A stretch of DNA of 64,000 bases from an uncultured Woeseiaceae bacterium (GCA_947259985.1 CAMYOJ010000015.1:27546-91545), one strand, 5' to 3'. Shown: positions 52,278 through 62,832, numbered from the stretch's first letter. The notes: generated from the letters alone by a model not told the origin. A program made the numbers and translations.

Positions 52278-53084
52278 GTGTCTCAAATCACAATTCTTTT
52301 GCTGTACGCGTTGGCAGCCGTGGCTTTCACGCTGAGTCGCCTGCCCAGGTTTGCTGCGCAGGCGCGGCCGTATTTCTTCGTTGCCTGCCTGCTTGCGGCC
52401 ATCGCAATCGTGCTTCACGGCGATGCGCTGTTCCCCCTCATCCTGCCTGAAAACGGGTTCGACCTGTCGATCGGCAGCGCCGCCTCTATGATCGGCCTCG
52501 AACTCGCTATTATCGCGTTGATCGCGTCACTCGAGCCGACGCTACGCGGCATGAGTGCCGGCCTGCTGCTGCTGTCGGCGGCAACATCGCTGTTACTGGG
52601 CGCCTCGGGCGACGCCACCGCAGGCGTCGACCTGGACTGGCAGATACGTGCGCACATACTCGTGGCGCTGCTTTCCTACGGCCTGTTGACAGTGGGCGCC
52701 ATCGTTGCCGTCTTTGCCCTCATACAGGAGCGCCGACTACAGTCCGTAAGAATTACGCCGATGAACCAGTTGTTTGCGCCGCTCGAGACCACTGAGAAGC
52801 TGCTGATCGGCGTCGCCGCGGCGGGCTTTGCGGGGCTGACTTTGGCAATCGCCTCAGGTTCATCGTTCATCAGCAATCTCGTTGAGCAACATCTTGCCCA
52901 CAAATTCGGCCTGTCCCTGCTCGCCTGGGTGATTTTTGGTGTGCTGCTCGTAGGGCGATTTTTCGCCGGTTGGCGTGGCAAGCGTGCCGTCAAGCTGTAC
53001 CTGTGGGGATTCGCGACGCTGTGCCTCGCCTATTTCGGCAGTCGCGTCATCCTCGAAGAGATTTTCAACCGTAGCTGGGGCTGA
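52278..53084 (+). CDS. ypjD: CcsA-like cytochrome c assembly family membrane protein (YpjD-like)
   Basis: Multi-TM, WQIRAHILVALLSYGLLTVGAIVAVFALIQERRLQ; between ffh and the corC-type gene. Confidence 0.85.
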   Translation: MSQITILLLYALAAVAFTLSRLPRFAAQARPYFFVACLLAAIAIVLHGDALFPLILPENGFDLSIGSAASMIGLELAIIALIASLEPTLRGMSAGLLLLSAATSLLLGASGDATAGVDLDWQIRAHILVALLSYGLLTVGAIVAVFALIQERRLQSVRITPMNQLFAPLETTEKLLIGVAAAGFAGLTLAIASGSSFISNLVEQHLAHKFGLSLLAWVIFGVLLVGRFFAGWRGKRAVKLYLWGFATLCLAYFGSRVILEEIFNRSWG

Positions 53085-53152
53085 GACGCCCGTTCTTGAC
53101 AGTCCGGTACCGGGCTGTTGAACTGGCCGGGTATTGAACCTACGGAGGCCCC

Positions 53153-54424
53153 TTGGGCGACGACGTTCCATTAGCAGGCTTGCTGAGCCTGCTCACATTA
53201 CTGCTGGTCCTTTCCGCGTTTTTCTCTGGCTCGGAAACGGCCCTCATGAGCCTCAACCGCTACCAGCTGCGCCATAAATCCCGCGAAGGCCACCGCGGCG
53301 CCCGGCTTGCCGAAAAGCTGCTCAAACGTCCGGACCGCGTGATCGGCCTGATCCTACTCGGCAACAATCTCGTCAATTTCTCAGCGGCTTCACTCGTCGC
53401 GATTATCGCTTTCAAGATTGGCGGAGAACCGGCTGTCGCGCTTGGCGCTGTTGTGCTGACGCTTTTGGTTCTTATCTTTTCCGAAACAGCACCAAAAACG
53501 CTCGCCGCCCTGCATCCGGAACGCGTCGCGTTTCCAGCCGCAATCATTTACTACCCACTGCTCAAGATAACCTACCCGATCGTCTGGCTCACCAACGTCG
53601 CTGCAAATGGCGTGCTGTTCCTGTTCGGCGTGCGAGCGAAACACACCGGGCTCCAGGCACTGACGCGCGAAGAATTGCGCACGGTCGTACACGAGGCAGG
53701 TTCCAGGATCGCCAGCCAATACCGGCAAATGCTCATCAGCATCCTCGATCTCGAAAAGGTGACTATCGACGACGTGATGGTGCCCCATAACGAGATCATC
53801 GGTATTGACCTGGACGACGATGACGACGCAGTCGAAGCGATCATCAAGAACAGCGAGCACACGCGCCTGCCGGTCTTCCGCGACAACATCGACAATGTCG
53901 TCGGCGTATTGCATCTGCGCAAACTCGCGAACCTGGCGCAACAGGAGATGACCAAGGACCGGCTGCAGCGGCTCTTGTCCGAGCCCTATTTCGTACCCGA
54001 GGGCACGCCGCTGAGCACTCAGCTCGTCCAGTTCCAGCGTCGGCGCGAGCGCATCGCGCTCGTCGTCGATGAATATGGCGATATCCAGGGCATCGTGACG
54101 CTCGAAGACATTCTCGAGGAGATTGTCGGCGAATTCACGACGGACCCCGCCGACGATGGCGAGGACGTAGTGAGTGAGGGGACGGACACCTTCCTCGTCG
54201 ATGCCAGCGCCAATATTCGCGAGATCAATCGCTCGCAGAACTGGGAATTGCCGACGGAAGGACCGAAGACCATCAATGGCCTGATCGTGGAATTGCTCGA
54301 GACGATTCCCGAACCGCAAACCTGTCTCAAGATCAACGGTTATCCGATAGAGATCGTGGAAACGGACGACAATCGCATACGTTCGGTGAGGATCGGAGAA
54401 CGCTTGCCCGAAGACACCGAATAG
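53153..54424 (+). CDS. HlyC/CorC (CNNM) family transporter
   Basis: DUF21 TM region FFSGSETALMSLNRYQLRHKS; CBS pair VPHNEIIGIDLDDD...VVDEYGDIQGIVTLEDILEEIVGEF. Confidence 0.93.
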   Translation: MGDDVPLAGLLSLLTLLLVLSAFFSGSETALMSLNRYQLRHKSREGHRGARLAEKLLKRPDRVIGLILLGNNLVNFSAASLVAIIAFKIGGEPAVALGAVVLTLLVLIFSETAPKTLAALHPERVAFPAAIIYYPLLKITYPIVWLTNVAANGVLFLFGVRAKHTGLQALTREELRTVVHEAGSRIASQYRQMLISILDLEKVTIDDVMVPHNEIIGIDLDDDDDAVEAIIKNSEHTRLPVFRDNIDNVVGVLHLRKLANLAQQEMTKDRLQRLLSEPYFVPEGTPLSTQLVQFQRRRERIALVVDEYGDIQGIVTLEDILEEIVGEFTTDPADDGEDVVSEGTDTFLVDASANIREINRSQNWELPTEGPKTINGLIVELLETIPEPQTCLKINGYPIEIVETDDNRIRSVRIGERLPEDTE

Positions 54425-54430
54425 GAGGCA

Positions 54431-55771
54431 CTACCAGGCCGCGTCTAATGCCTCGCTGAGCCGGCGCACGCCGATCACCTCTATCCCCCTGGACCCTCTT
54501 TTGGGCACGTTTCCTACGGGAACGATGGCCTGAGTGAAACCCTGCTTGGCAGCCGCGGCAATGCGCTCGGTGCCGAATCGGACCGGCCGGATTTCGCCCG
54601 CAAGACCGATCTCGCCGAAACACACCAGGCGCTCGGCCAGTGCCCGGTCACGAAAACTCGAGACAATGGCGAACAGCGTTGGCAAGTCGACCGCGGTCTC
54701 ATTGATTCGCAAACCACCAACGACATTGACGAATACGTCCTCGTCGCCGATCGCATGACTGCCATGACGCTGCAGCACCGCGAGCAACAATGCCAGGCGG
54801 TTCTGGTCAACGCCCTGGGCGAGACGCTTTGCGTAATTGCTGTTACCGTCGGCGACAAGTGCCTGGATCTCGACCAGCAATGGGCGGCTGCCCTCCCACG
54901 CGACGGAAACCACGCTTCCCGGTTCGTTGACCGAATCGCGCGACAGGAAAATAGCGGACGGATTACTGACCTCGCGAAAACCTGTCTCTGTCATCGCGAA
55001 TACGCCCATTTCGCCGCTGGCTCCGAATCGATTCTTGACCGAACGAATCATCGTGTAGCGGCTCGCAGGATCGCTCTCGAAGTAAAGCACCGTATCGACC
55101 ATGTGTTCGACGACGCGTGGGCCGGCAATTGCGCCTTCCTTGGTCACATGTCCAATGATGAAAACCGACACCTCGTTTTGCTTCGCGAACTGCACAATGC
55201 GGCCGACGCTTTCCCGCATTTGTGCGACGGATCCGGGTGCAGACGGCAATTGCTCGCAGGTCATGGTCTGTATCGAGTCAATGACAAGTACTCGCGCATT
55301 GCAGCGTACGGCCTGCTCCAATACGTTTTCCAGTGACGTGTCGGCAAGCAGATTCATGGCGGCGGCTTCCAGCCCGAGCCGCAGCGAGCGCTGCCCGATT
55401 TGTCGCAGCGACTCTTCTCCCGTGGCGTAACAGATCGAAAGCCCGGTCATCAAATTGGCCGAAACCTGTTGCAACAGCGTGGATTTGCCGACGCCTGGAT
55501 CGCCGCCCAGCAACACGACGGCGCCGGGCACCAGGCCGCCGCCGAGCACCCGGTCGAACTCCTGGAAGCCGCATCGGTGTCGGGCCTCCACGTCGTCGGG
55601 GAGTTCGTCGAGCCGTTTCGCGGACACCGCCGCCTGCGCGTGTTTCGTGGGCGCGCTGAACGTAGTCTCGCTGAGCGTATTCCAGGCCGTACAGTCCGGG
55701 CACTGGCCAGCCCACTTGACGCTGTGGGCGCCGCACTCACTGCAAACGTACGCTGTCTTCGCCTTTGGCAC
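54431..55771 (-). CDS. radA: DNA repair protein RadA
   Basis: MPKAKTAYVCSECGAHSVKWAGQCPDC; GDPGVGKSTLLQQ; KNRFG. Confidence 0.97.
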   Translation of the reverse strand: MPKAKTAYVCSECGAHSVKWAGQCPDCTAWNTLSETTFSAPTKHAQAAVSAKRLDELPDDVEARHRCGFQEFDRVLGGGLVPGAVVLLGGDPGVGKSTLLQQVSANLMTGLSICYATGEESLRQIGQRSLRLGLEAAAMNLLADTSLENVLEQAVRCNARVLVIDSIQTMTCEQLPSAPGSVAQMRESVGRIVQFAKQNEVSVFIIGHVTKEGAIAGPRVVEHMVDTVLYFESDPASRYTMIRSVKNRFGASGEMGVFAMTETGFREVSNPSAIFLSRDSVNEPGSVVSVAWEGSRPLLVEIQALVADGNSNYAKRLAQGVDQNRLALLLAVLQRHGSHAIGDEDVFVNVVGGLRINETAVDLPTLFAIVSSFRDRALAERLVCFGEIGLAGEIRPVRFGTERIAAAAKQGFTQAIVPVGNVPKRGSRGIEVIGVRRLSEALDAAW

Positions 55772-55974
55772 GGCGTTGAATCCCCTGGATCGGTGGTTGC
55801 GGGCGGATGACGCGACTCCCGCCCCGATTATTGTTAAATTCGCCCTGAACGGCGAGAAGTCAATAATAGCACCGGCTCCGGGGCGTGTATGACATAAAAA
55901 GTGCCAACCCTATCTCATTACGGCCGCCGGCATTTACCTATAATTTTGCCCTTAAAACAGGTACATGAACCATT

Positions 55975-58065
55975 TTGAAGACCCGGAACACCCAAAAACG
56001 CAATAGACTGATCGCACTCTCTTTCGTCTGCGTCCTGTTACTGCTCATTTACGGGCCGCTTGCGCAGTGGTTCGTTGCAGCTGACAGGCTGCTCTACGAT
56101 ACGTTTGCAGGCGCCCTCCCGAATGATCCGCTGGAGGATGCCTACATCATCAGCATCGACCCACAGCGTGTTGGCGCATCCGAAGTGCTGAACCAGTATG
56201 GCGTCGTTCTGCAGGAGCTGCAGGACCGTGAGGTAGGGAGGATTATCCTCGCGCAGCCGCCGGAATTTGCAGAGTCGGCGGAACTTCCCGGCTGGACTGC
56301 CGTACTGGCGTCCAGAGTTCCCGTGTTCGTGCCGGCACGCCACCGATTTGCCGATATTTCGCCCAACGAGGGATTTGTCGAGATTGCCAGCGACAGTGAC
56401 GGTGTACTGCGCCGCTCGGTACTCTGGCACCGTAACGGCGATGTCATGTCTCCTGCCCTGCCGCTCGCTGTAGCGTTCGCCCAGTCTACGACAGCCACAG
56501 CCCCGCGCATGTCGAGTAGCGACGATGCGATCTACCTCTCCAACTTCGCCGAATTGCCGCGACTCAGCGTTTCCGAGCTGCTGAGTCGATCGAAACACGC
56601 GATGCTCAAAGGCGCGACGGTATTTGTGGACGCCGACCCGGCCCTGGTTGGCGCTTCAGCGCTCCTGCCCTCCGGCCAGTTCGTTACAAACTCCGAGTTG
56701 ACCGCGACTTTGCTTGCAGATATCGAGAACGATCGCATGATTATCGCGCCCGCGTGGGTACGCGCCATGGAATGGTTAGCGCCGGCGCTGCTAGCCATCA
56801 TCTCGGTGCTCTTCATGCCCGACCGAAATCGACGGGAAATTGCCGTCATGGCGGTTGGCGGCGTGGTCTTGCTGCTGCTGTTCGAGGCAATGCTGCTGAT
56901 GGCTCTCCACATTCGCATCGACCTGGGTCGGCCGATCCTGATATTTGCGGGCGTCGCCTTATTGAGCGGCTATCTTGTCGCCGACGTCAGGAAGGTTTCT
57001 TACGACGCGTTCAAGAAGGGATCCGCCTTCCTGTCGGCAGGGCGCCTCGAGCCGGCCTTCGCCGAGTTTCGTCGCTGCGATCCGTCGGAGACCGTGGCGG
57101 CAGTAATGTACAAACTTTCACTGGCCTTCGAAGAGCAGGCCAAGCCGGAGCGCGCCGAAGCCGTGCTCGAATGGATGAAACGCACGTATTCGGGGCACGT
57201 GGACAGCCACCTGGCGAAACAGAAGCTCGGCGGCGGGACACCGCAGAGACTGGGCCGCTATGTGATTCAACGACGCATTGGTCGCGGCGCGATGGGCGCC
57301 GTGTACCTGGGCAAGGACCCCCGCATCAACCGCCCGGTCGCCGTAAAGGCCATTCCTATCGAGAAAGAATTTGAGGACGACGAACTCAAAGAGGCACGCC
57401 TGCGCTTCTACCGGGAGGCCGAGTCCGCCGGCCGCCTCACGCACCCGAATATCATTACCGTGTTTGACGCGGGGGAAGACAAGGGTCTTGCCTACATCGC
57501 GATGGAGTTTGTGCCTGGAACGCCGCTAAAGGAATTTACCGACCCCAAACGGCTGCTTGCGCCGAAACGAGCGCTGGAACTGTGCGCCGCGACGGCCGAA
57601 GCCCTCGACTATGCCCACAACCAGGGAGTCATCCACCGCGACATCAAACCGGCGAACCTGCTCTACAATCCCAAGGACGGCTCCCTCAAGATCAGCGACT
57701 TCGGAGTGGCCCGGATGACCGACAACAACCGCACGAAGACCGGCATTGTACTGGGAACGCCCATGTACATGTCGCCCGAACAGCTTGGAGCCGAAAATCT
57801 TACCGGCCTATCGGACTTGTTTTCACTTGGTGTTACCCTATACGAGCTGCTGGTCGGTGAGGTGCCGTTCCGCGCTTCGAACATCGCTGTGTTAATGACA
57901 AAGATAACGACTGAAGATCCGGCCGCGGTGTCGACCCGGCGTGCGGGTATACCACCGAGCGTCGACGCCGTCCTCGCGAAAGCGTTGGCGAAAAAACCCA
58001 AAGATCGCTTTTCCTGCGGTGCCGAGATGGCTATCGCGCTCAGGAACTGTGCGAGAATTTCATAA
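55975..58065 (+). CDS. CHASE2 domain transmembrane serine/threonine protein kinase
   Basis: N-terminal TM and CHASE2-like segment, TM cluster ~56760-56990, then kinase domain YVIQRRIGRGAMGAVYLGKD...VIHRDIKPANLL...ISDFGVAR...GTPMYMSPEQL; TTG start. Confidence 0.92.
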   Translation: MKTRNTQKRNRLIALSFVCVLLLLIYGPLAQWFVAADRLLYDTFAGALPNDPLEDAYIISIDPQRVGASEVLNQYGVVLQELQDREVGRIILAQPPEFAESAELPGWTAVLASRVPVFVPARHRFADISPNEGFVEIASDSDGVLRRSVLWHRNGDVMSPALPLAVAFAQSTTATAPRMSSSDDAIYLSNFAELPRLSVSELLSRSKHAMLKGATVFVDADPALVGASALLPSGQFVTNSELTATLLADIENDRMIIAPAWVRAMEWLAPALLAIISVLFMPDRNRREIAVMAVGGVVLLLLFEAMLLMALHIRIDLGRPILIFAGVALLSGYLVADVRKVSYDAFKKGSAFLSAGRLEPAFAEFRRCDPSETVAAVMYKLSLAFEEQAKPERAEAVLEWMKRTYSGHVDSHLAKQKLGGGTPQRLGRYVIQRRIGRGAMGAVYLGKDPRINRPVAVKAIPIEKEFEDDELKEARLRFYREAESAGRLTHPNIITVFDAGEDKGLAYIAMEFVPGTPLKEFTDPKRLLAPKRALELCAATAEALDYAHNQGVIHRDIKPANLLYNPKDGSLKISDFGVARMTDNNRTKTGIVLGTPMYMSPEQLGAENLTGLSDLFSLGVTLYELLVGEVPFRASNIAVLMTKITTEDPAAVSTRRAGIPPSVDAVLAKALAKKPKDRFSCGAEMAIALRNCARIS

Positions 58066-58095
58066 GTTTCTTTTGAGCGATAAAGAACCGACCCA

Positions 58096-58923
58096 ATGAG
58101 CCTGCGCGGAAAAATAGATTTTGCCGAAATAACCGACACGGGTCGGGTGCGCGAGCATAACGAGGACGCGATCGGCTCCAATCCGGACATCGGCCTCTTG
58201 GTCCTGGCCGACGGCATGGGGGGCTATAACGCCGGCGAGGTCGCCAGCGGCATTGCCGTGCAAATCGTCACCGACCTCGCTGCGGACGGCGCCAACCGCG
58301 AAGAGCGCCACGATATTGACCCGCACAGCGGCATGATGAGGCAATCGATCGTCCTGCGTGACGCCGTTTACAGGGCCAACAAGATCATCTTCCAGACAGC
58401 ACAGAGCCAGACACACTGCGAAGGCATGGGCACTACGATCGTCGCGTGCATGTTCTACGACGACAAGGTATCGATCGCACATGTCGGCGACTCCCGGGCT
58501 TACCGCCTCAGGGGCGGGCAACTCGACCAGATGACGCTCGACCATTCGCTGTTGCAGGAGCTTGTGGACCGCGGCTTCTACTCCGAGGAGGAGGCACAAC
58601 GGTCCACCAACCGTAATTACGTAACCCGGGCACTTGGTGTGGAGCCGACCGTGGAGGTCGAGGTTCACGAGCACGACGTGCTCCCGGACGATGTATACCT
58701 GCTGTGTTCGGACGGCTTGCCGGACATGGTTGAAGATGACGATATTCACTTAACTATCAGTACTTTTAATGCTAGTCTTGACGTGGTTGGTCAACAGCTT
58801 GTCGACTTGGCCAACGACCACGGCGGGCGAGACAACGTCTCAGTAATGCTTGCGCAGGTAAAAGAACCCTTTCCCGCCCGGAAAGGGTTACTTGCAAAGA
58901 TTGCTGGCTGGTTTCGTTCGTAG
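58096..58923 (+). CDS. PP2C family serine/threonine phosphatase
   Basis: TDTGRVREHNEDAIG, VLADGMGGYNAGEVAS, GMGTTIVACMF, VGDSRAYRLRGG, GGRDNVSVML. Confidence 0.95.
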   Translation: MSLRGKIDFAEITDTGRVREHNEDAIGSNPDIGLLVLADGMGGYNAGEVASGIAVQIVTDLAADGANREERHDIDPHSGMMRQSIVLRDAVYRANKIIFQTAQSQTHCEGMGTTIVACMFYDDKVSIAHVGDSRAYRLRGGQLDQMTLDHSLLQELVDRGFYSEEEAQRSTNRNYVTRALGVEPTVEVEVHEHDVLPDDVYLLCSDGLPDMVEDDDIHLTISTFNASLDVVGQQLVDLANDHGGRDNVSVMLAQVKEPFPARKGLLAKIAGWFRS

Positions 58924-58952
58924 GGATGCGGCGGTCTTAAGAGCGAGAAAAA

Positions 58953-59816
58953 ATGGCACGTTTAATTCTTAGCCTGGACAATCAGGTTCTGGCTGAATAC
59001 AACATGACCAAGGAACGCTACACCATTGGGCGTCTTCCTGATAATGATGTAAGAATCGACAATCCGGCGGTGAGCGGACATCACTCCCTGATTATCAATA
59101 TCCTCAACGATTCTTTCCTAGAGGATCTCAACAGCACCAACGGCACTTACGTCAACGGCAAGCTGATCAAGAAACATGCCTTGCAGCATGGTGACGTCAT
59201 TACGATCGGTCACCACCAGCTGCGATTCTCGGATCAGCAGACCAACGAGTCCGAGCAGGACGAATTCGAAAAGACCATGGTCATACCGGCCGGGCAGCAA
59301 AACGCCGAGCAGCTCGCAAAGGCTGAAAAGGCCGCCGAAGCCGCTGCCGCGGAAGCGATCGCCCAGGAAGCCAAACCCGACATCGCTGCCGCCGTCAAGC
59401 TCGATCCGGAAGAGGCGGCCGCTCTCGAAGACACGCCACCGCCTCCTCCGCCCAGGAAAGAGCCCCCTGCTCACACGGCTACTCAAGCCCCTGCTCACTC
59501 GGCCACTCAAGCCGGCATTGACCCGGCCACTGCGCCCAGCGCTTTGCCACTTGCCAAGCTACAGGTATTGAGCGGTGCTTTCGCAGGGCGCGAACTGGAA
59601 CTGACCAAGGCATTGACCACGCTGGGGCGTCCCGGCGTGCAGGTGGCCGCCGTCACGCGTCGCGCCGAGGGCTATTACATCGTGCACGTGGAGTCCGGCA
59701 CCGAAGGCGACTTCCCGCTCGTGAATGGCCAGCCAATTGGTGCCCAGGCGCGCAAGCTCGAAGATAACGATGTCGTGCAGCTTGCGGGCGTGAAGATGGG
59801 ATTCTTCGCGGCCTAG
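58953..59816 (+). CDS. FHA domain protein, probably two FHA-like domains joined by an Ala/Pro-rich linker
   Basis: YTIGRLPDNDVRIDNPAVSGHHSLI...DLNSTNGTYVNG; C-terminal LQVLSGAFAGRELELTKALTTLGRPG. Confidence 0.92.
   Translation: MARLILSLDNQVLAEYNMTKERYTIGRLPDNDVRIDNPAVSGHHSLIINILNDSFLEDLNSTNGTYVNGKLIKKHALQHGDVITIGHHQLRFSDQQTNESEQDEFEKTMVIPAGQQNAEQLAKAEKAAEAAAAEAIAQEAKPDIAAAVKLDPEEAAALEDTPPPPPPRKEPPAHTATQAPAHSATQAGIDPATAPSALPLAKLQVLSGAFAGRELELTKALTTLGRPGVQVAAVTRRAEGYYIVHVESGTEGDFPLVNGQPIGAQARKLEDNDVVQLAGVKMGFFAA
59463..59510 (+). repeat. 24-bp tandem duplication in the FHA linker
   Basis: Two copies of (c/g)cccctgctcac(a/t)cggc(t/c)actcaa encoding PPAHTATQ-APAHSATQ. Confidence 0.8.
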
Positions 59817-60913
59817 GCGATCTCGCTGTCCTCGCGGTGCATGACACCGCATACGAGTTCATAAGGAATGGCGTCTGCCCAGGGCGCGACCTCCTCGACG
59901 GGCAGGCCGTCGCCCCATAAAGTCGCAATGTCGCCAACCGAATCCGTTGCGTCGGGACCCAGGTCCACTGCGATCATGTCCATCGATACATTACCAATCA
60001 ACGGCACGTTGCGGTCGTTTATACGGACCGGCGTCCCACTGCGGAAGTGTCTCGTATAGCCGTCGCCGTAACCGGCCGAGATTATGCCGAGGCGCGTGTT
60101 CCGGTCGCTGATATAAGTACCCTTGTAACCGACCTTCGCGCCGGCGTGGAGCCGCTTTACAGCGATCAGCCGCGCCTCGAACTGCATGACCGGCTTGAGG
60201 CCGAGATCGGCCCCGCATTCATCGGGGAATGGTGAAATACCGAAAAGCGCCAGGCCGGGACGTATCCAGTTGTCGCCCGTAAACCCAAACTCTCGTTGCG
60301 CGTCGGCAACGGCCGGCCATCCGAACGTGGCGGGCGTATTGCCAATACTGACCGAACCGTTGAAGCCGTCGATAATCGGCCGAAATCGTTGCAACTGTTG
60401 TTCGGTACTTGGCGATTGCAGCTCGTCGGCACTGGACAAATGCGTCATGAGCCTGAGTTCACTAACTGCCTTTGCGGCGACCAGGCGACCGATCACGTGG
60501 GTGGCTTCTTCAGGCTCGAAGCCGAGGCGATTCATGCCCGTATCGAATTTCAGCCAGGCCGTGACTGACCCCGCCTGCGAATCGTGCAACAGCTCGAGTT
60601 GCTCATGACAATGGACGACGGGCTCGAAGCCGCCGTCGACAGCGGCCTGCAGCTCGGCTTCATTCATGACGCCAGCCAGCAAAACGATGGGGCTGTCGAT
60701 GCCGTTTTCCCTGAGCTCAATAGCTTCGGGCACCCTGGCAACGGCAAATGCGTCGACGTCAGCAAGCTGCTGCGCCACCGTCACCATGCCATGCCCGTAG
60801 GCATTGGCTTTTATGACGGCCATGACCCGGGAACCCGGCGCCGCGGCGCGTATGACTTCGAGATTGTGTTCCAGTGCGCCGAGCCTGATCAGTGCCCGTG
60901 CTCCAAAACTCAC
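59813..60913 (-). CDS. alr: Alanine racemase
   Basis: MAVIKANAYGHGMV PLP lysine; KVGYKGTYI; MDMIAVDLG. Confidence 0.95.
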   Translation of the reverse strand: MSFGARALIRLGALEHNLEVIRAAAPGSRVMAVIKANAYGHGMVTVAQQLADVDAFAVARVPEAIELRENGIDSPIVLLAGVMNEAELQAAVDGGFEPVVHCHEQLELLHDSQAGSVTAWLKFDTGMNRLGFEPEEATHVIGRLVAAKAVSELRLMTHLSSADELQSPSTEQQLQRFRPIIDGFNGSVSIGNTPATFGWPAVADAQREFGFTGDNWIRPGLALFGISPFPDECGADLGLKPVMQFEARLIAVKRLHAGAKVGYKGTYISDRNTRLGIISAGYGDGYTRHFRSGTPVRINDRNVPLIGNVSMDMIAVDLGPDATDSVGDIATLWGDGLPVEEVAPWADAIPYELVCGVMHREDSEIA

Positions 60914-62316
60914 TGATAACCCTCGTCCGGGAAATCGCCGTAGGTGTCGGGTACCCAGTTTTCGAACTTGGTATACCGGCCAACGAAAGTCAGCGGAAAG
61001 TCGCCGATGGGTCCGTTTCTTTGTTTCGCGATAGAAATATCAGCGATGCCCTTGCGTGGCGTGTCCTGGTTGTAAACTTCTTCGCGGTAAATGAAGATGA
61101 TCAGGTCGGCGTCCTGCTCGATCGCGCCGGACTCACGCAGATCGGACATGACCGGGCGTTTGTCAGTGCGTTGTTCGACGCTGCGATTGAGCTGCGACAG
61201 CGCCACAACGGGCAGCGACAACTCCTTGGCCAGCGCCTTCAAGCCGCGGGATATCTCCGATATTTCAGTGGCACGATTCTCTTTGGTGCCGTCGACCTGC
61301 ATGAGCTGCAGGTAGTCAACGACGATCAGCCCAAGCCCGTGCTCGCGCTGCAGGCGCCTGGCACGCGCCCGAATTTCGGTCGGCGACATGCCCGGCGTAT
61401 CGTCGATGAAAATCGGCGCTTCGGACATCAGCTGCACGGCCGTGTTGATGCGCGACCAGTCCTCGTCGGGGAAGTTACCAGTCCGGAGATGGGTCTGGTC
61501 GACGCGCCCCAGCGACGAGATCATGCGGAAGGCGAGCTGCTGCGACGGCATTTCCATCGAAAATATGGCTGTCGGGACCTTGGAGCCGATCGCCGCATTC
61601 TCGGCGATGTTGATGGCCAGTGTCGTCTTGCCCATCGACGGTCTTCCGGCAACGATGACGAGATCGCCTGCCTGCAAGCCCGCCGTCAACTTGTCAAATT
61701 CGGTGTAGCCGGTCGATATTCCGGTAATACTGCCGTCCGACTGGTGCAGCAGATCGATCCGGTCGACTGCATCGGGAAGGATCTGTTTGAGTGACTGAAA
61801 TCCCTTGCGCCCGCGGCTACCCTTTTCGGCAATTTCGAAGACAAGTCGCTCGGCATCGTCGAGGACCTGAGAGGCAGTGCGGCCATCGGAGGCGAAGGCG
61901 CTGCCGCTAATCACGTTGCCGGCGTTGATCAGCGCCCTTAGCGTGGCTCTCTCACGCAGTATCTTGGCGTAAGCCCGGGCATTGGCGGCGCCAGCCGTTT
62001 CATTGGCGAGCGTGGCAAGGTACTCCAGACCACCAGCTTGCTCGAGCTCACCGCGATTGTCGAGGTGTTCGGAAACGGTAACGACGTCGCAGGGACTACC
62101 GTCCTCGATGAGGTTTCCGATCGCCTTGAATATGAGGCGATGGTCCTTGCGGTAGAAGTCCTCGCCGATAACGACATCGGCAACCTTGTCCCAGGCCTCG
62201 GCATTGAGCATCAATCCGCCGAGCAAGGCCTGCTCAGCTTCGATGGAGTTCGGCGGTATTTTGAGGCGCTGCTCTGCGCCCCCGTCAGTAAAGCCGTCGT
62301 CCACAGCTCGGACCAT
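60910..62316 (-). CDS. dnaB: Replicative DNA helicase
   Basis: IPPNSIEAEQALLGGLML; VIVAGRPSMGKTTLAINIAE; LIVVDYLQLM. Confidence 0.97.
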   Translation of the reverse strand: MVRAVDDGFTDGGAEQRLKIPPNSIEAEQALLGGLMLNAEAWDKVADVVIGEDFYRKDHRLIFKAIGNLIEDGSPCDVVTVSEHLDNRGELEQAGGLEYLATLANETAGAANARAYAKILRERATLRALINAGNVISGSAFASDGRTASQVLDDAERLVFEIAEKGSRGRKGFQSLKQILPDAVDRIDLLHQSDGSITGISTGYTEFDKLTAGLQAGDLVIVAGRPSMGKTTLAINIAENAAIGSKVPTAIFSMEMPSQQLAFRMISSLGRVDQTHLRTGNFPDEDWSRINTAVQLMSEAPIFIDDTPGMSPTEIRARARRLQREHGLGLIVVDYLQLMQVDGTKENRATEISEISRGLKALAKELSLPVVALSQLNRSVEQRTDKRPVMSDLRESGAIEQDADLIIFIYREEVYNQDTPRKGIADISIAKQRNGPIGDFPLTFVGRYTKFENWVPDTYGDFPDEGYQ

Positions 62317-62370
62317 TCTATGAGTTCCCGTAAGATTTCAACCCTGGCTCAAAGGTAACACAGCGGGTCC

Positions 62371-62820
62371 TTAGTCGGCAGCAACAACGTGCACCATGAC
62401 CTCGGCACTAACCTCGGAATGCAGATGAATGCCGACAGGAAAATCGCCAAGCTCATGAATCGGGCCTTCGGGCATGCGAATCTCGGAGCGCTCGACGTCG
62501 ACCTGCACAGCGGCAAGCGCCTCCGCAATATCGATCGGGCCCACAGAGCCAAACAGCTTGCCCTCGCTGCCGGCATTCGCCTTGATGACGAGTTCGAGGC
62601 CTTCGAAAGCCCGCGAACGCTCCTTGGCCTTCGCCAGTTCTGCGGCGGCGGCCTTCTCCAGATCTGCACGGCGCGCTTCGATCGCCTCCATGTTCTTGGG
62701 CGTCGCCAATGCAGCCTTGCCCTGCGCCAACAGGAAGTTGCGGCCATAGCCCGGCTTGACCTTCACGAGATCGCCGATGCCACCGAGATTTTCAACGTTT
62801 TCCAACAAAATAACGTTCAT
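62371..62820 (-). CDS. rplI: 50S ribosomal protein L9
   Basis: MNVILLENVENLGGIGDLVKVKPGYGRNFLLAQGKA. Confidence 0.97.
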   Translation of the reverse strand: MNVILLENVENLGGIGDLVKVKPGYGRNFLLAQGKAALATPKNMEAIEARRADLEKAAAAELAKAKERSRAFEGLELVIKANAGSEGKLFGSVGPIDIAEALAAVQVDVERSEIRMPEGPIHELGDFPVGIHLHSEVSAEVMVHVVAAD

Positions 62821-62832
62821 ATTTTCGACCTT

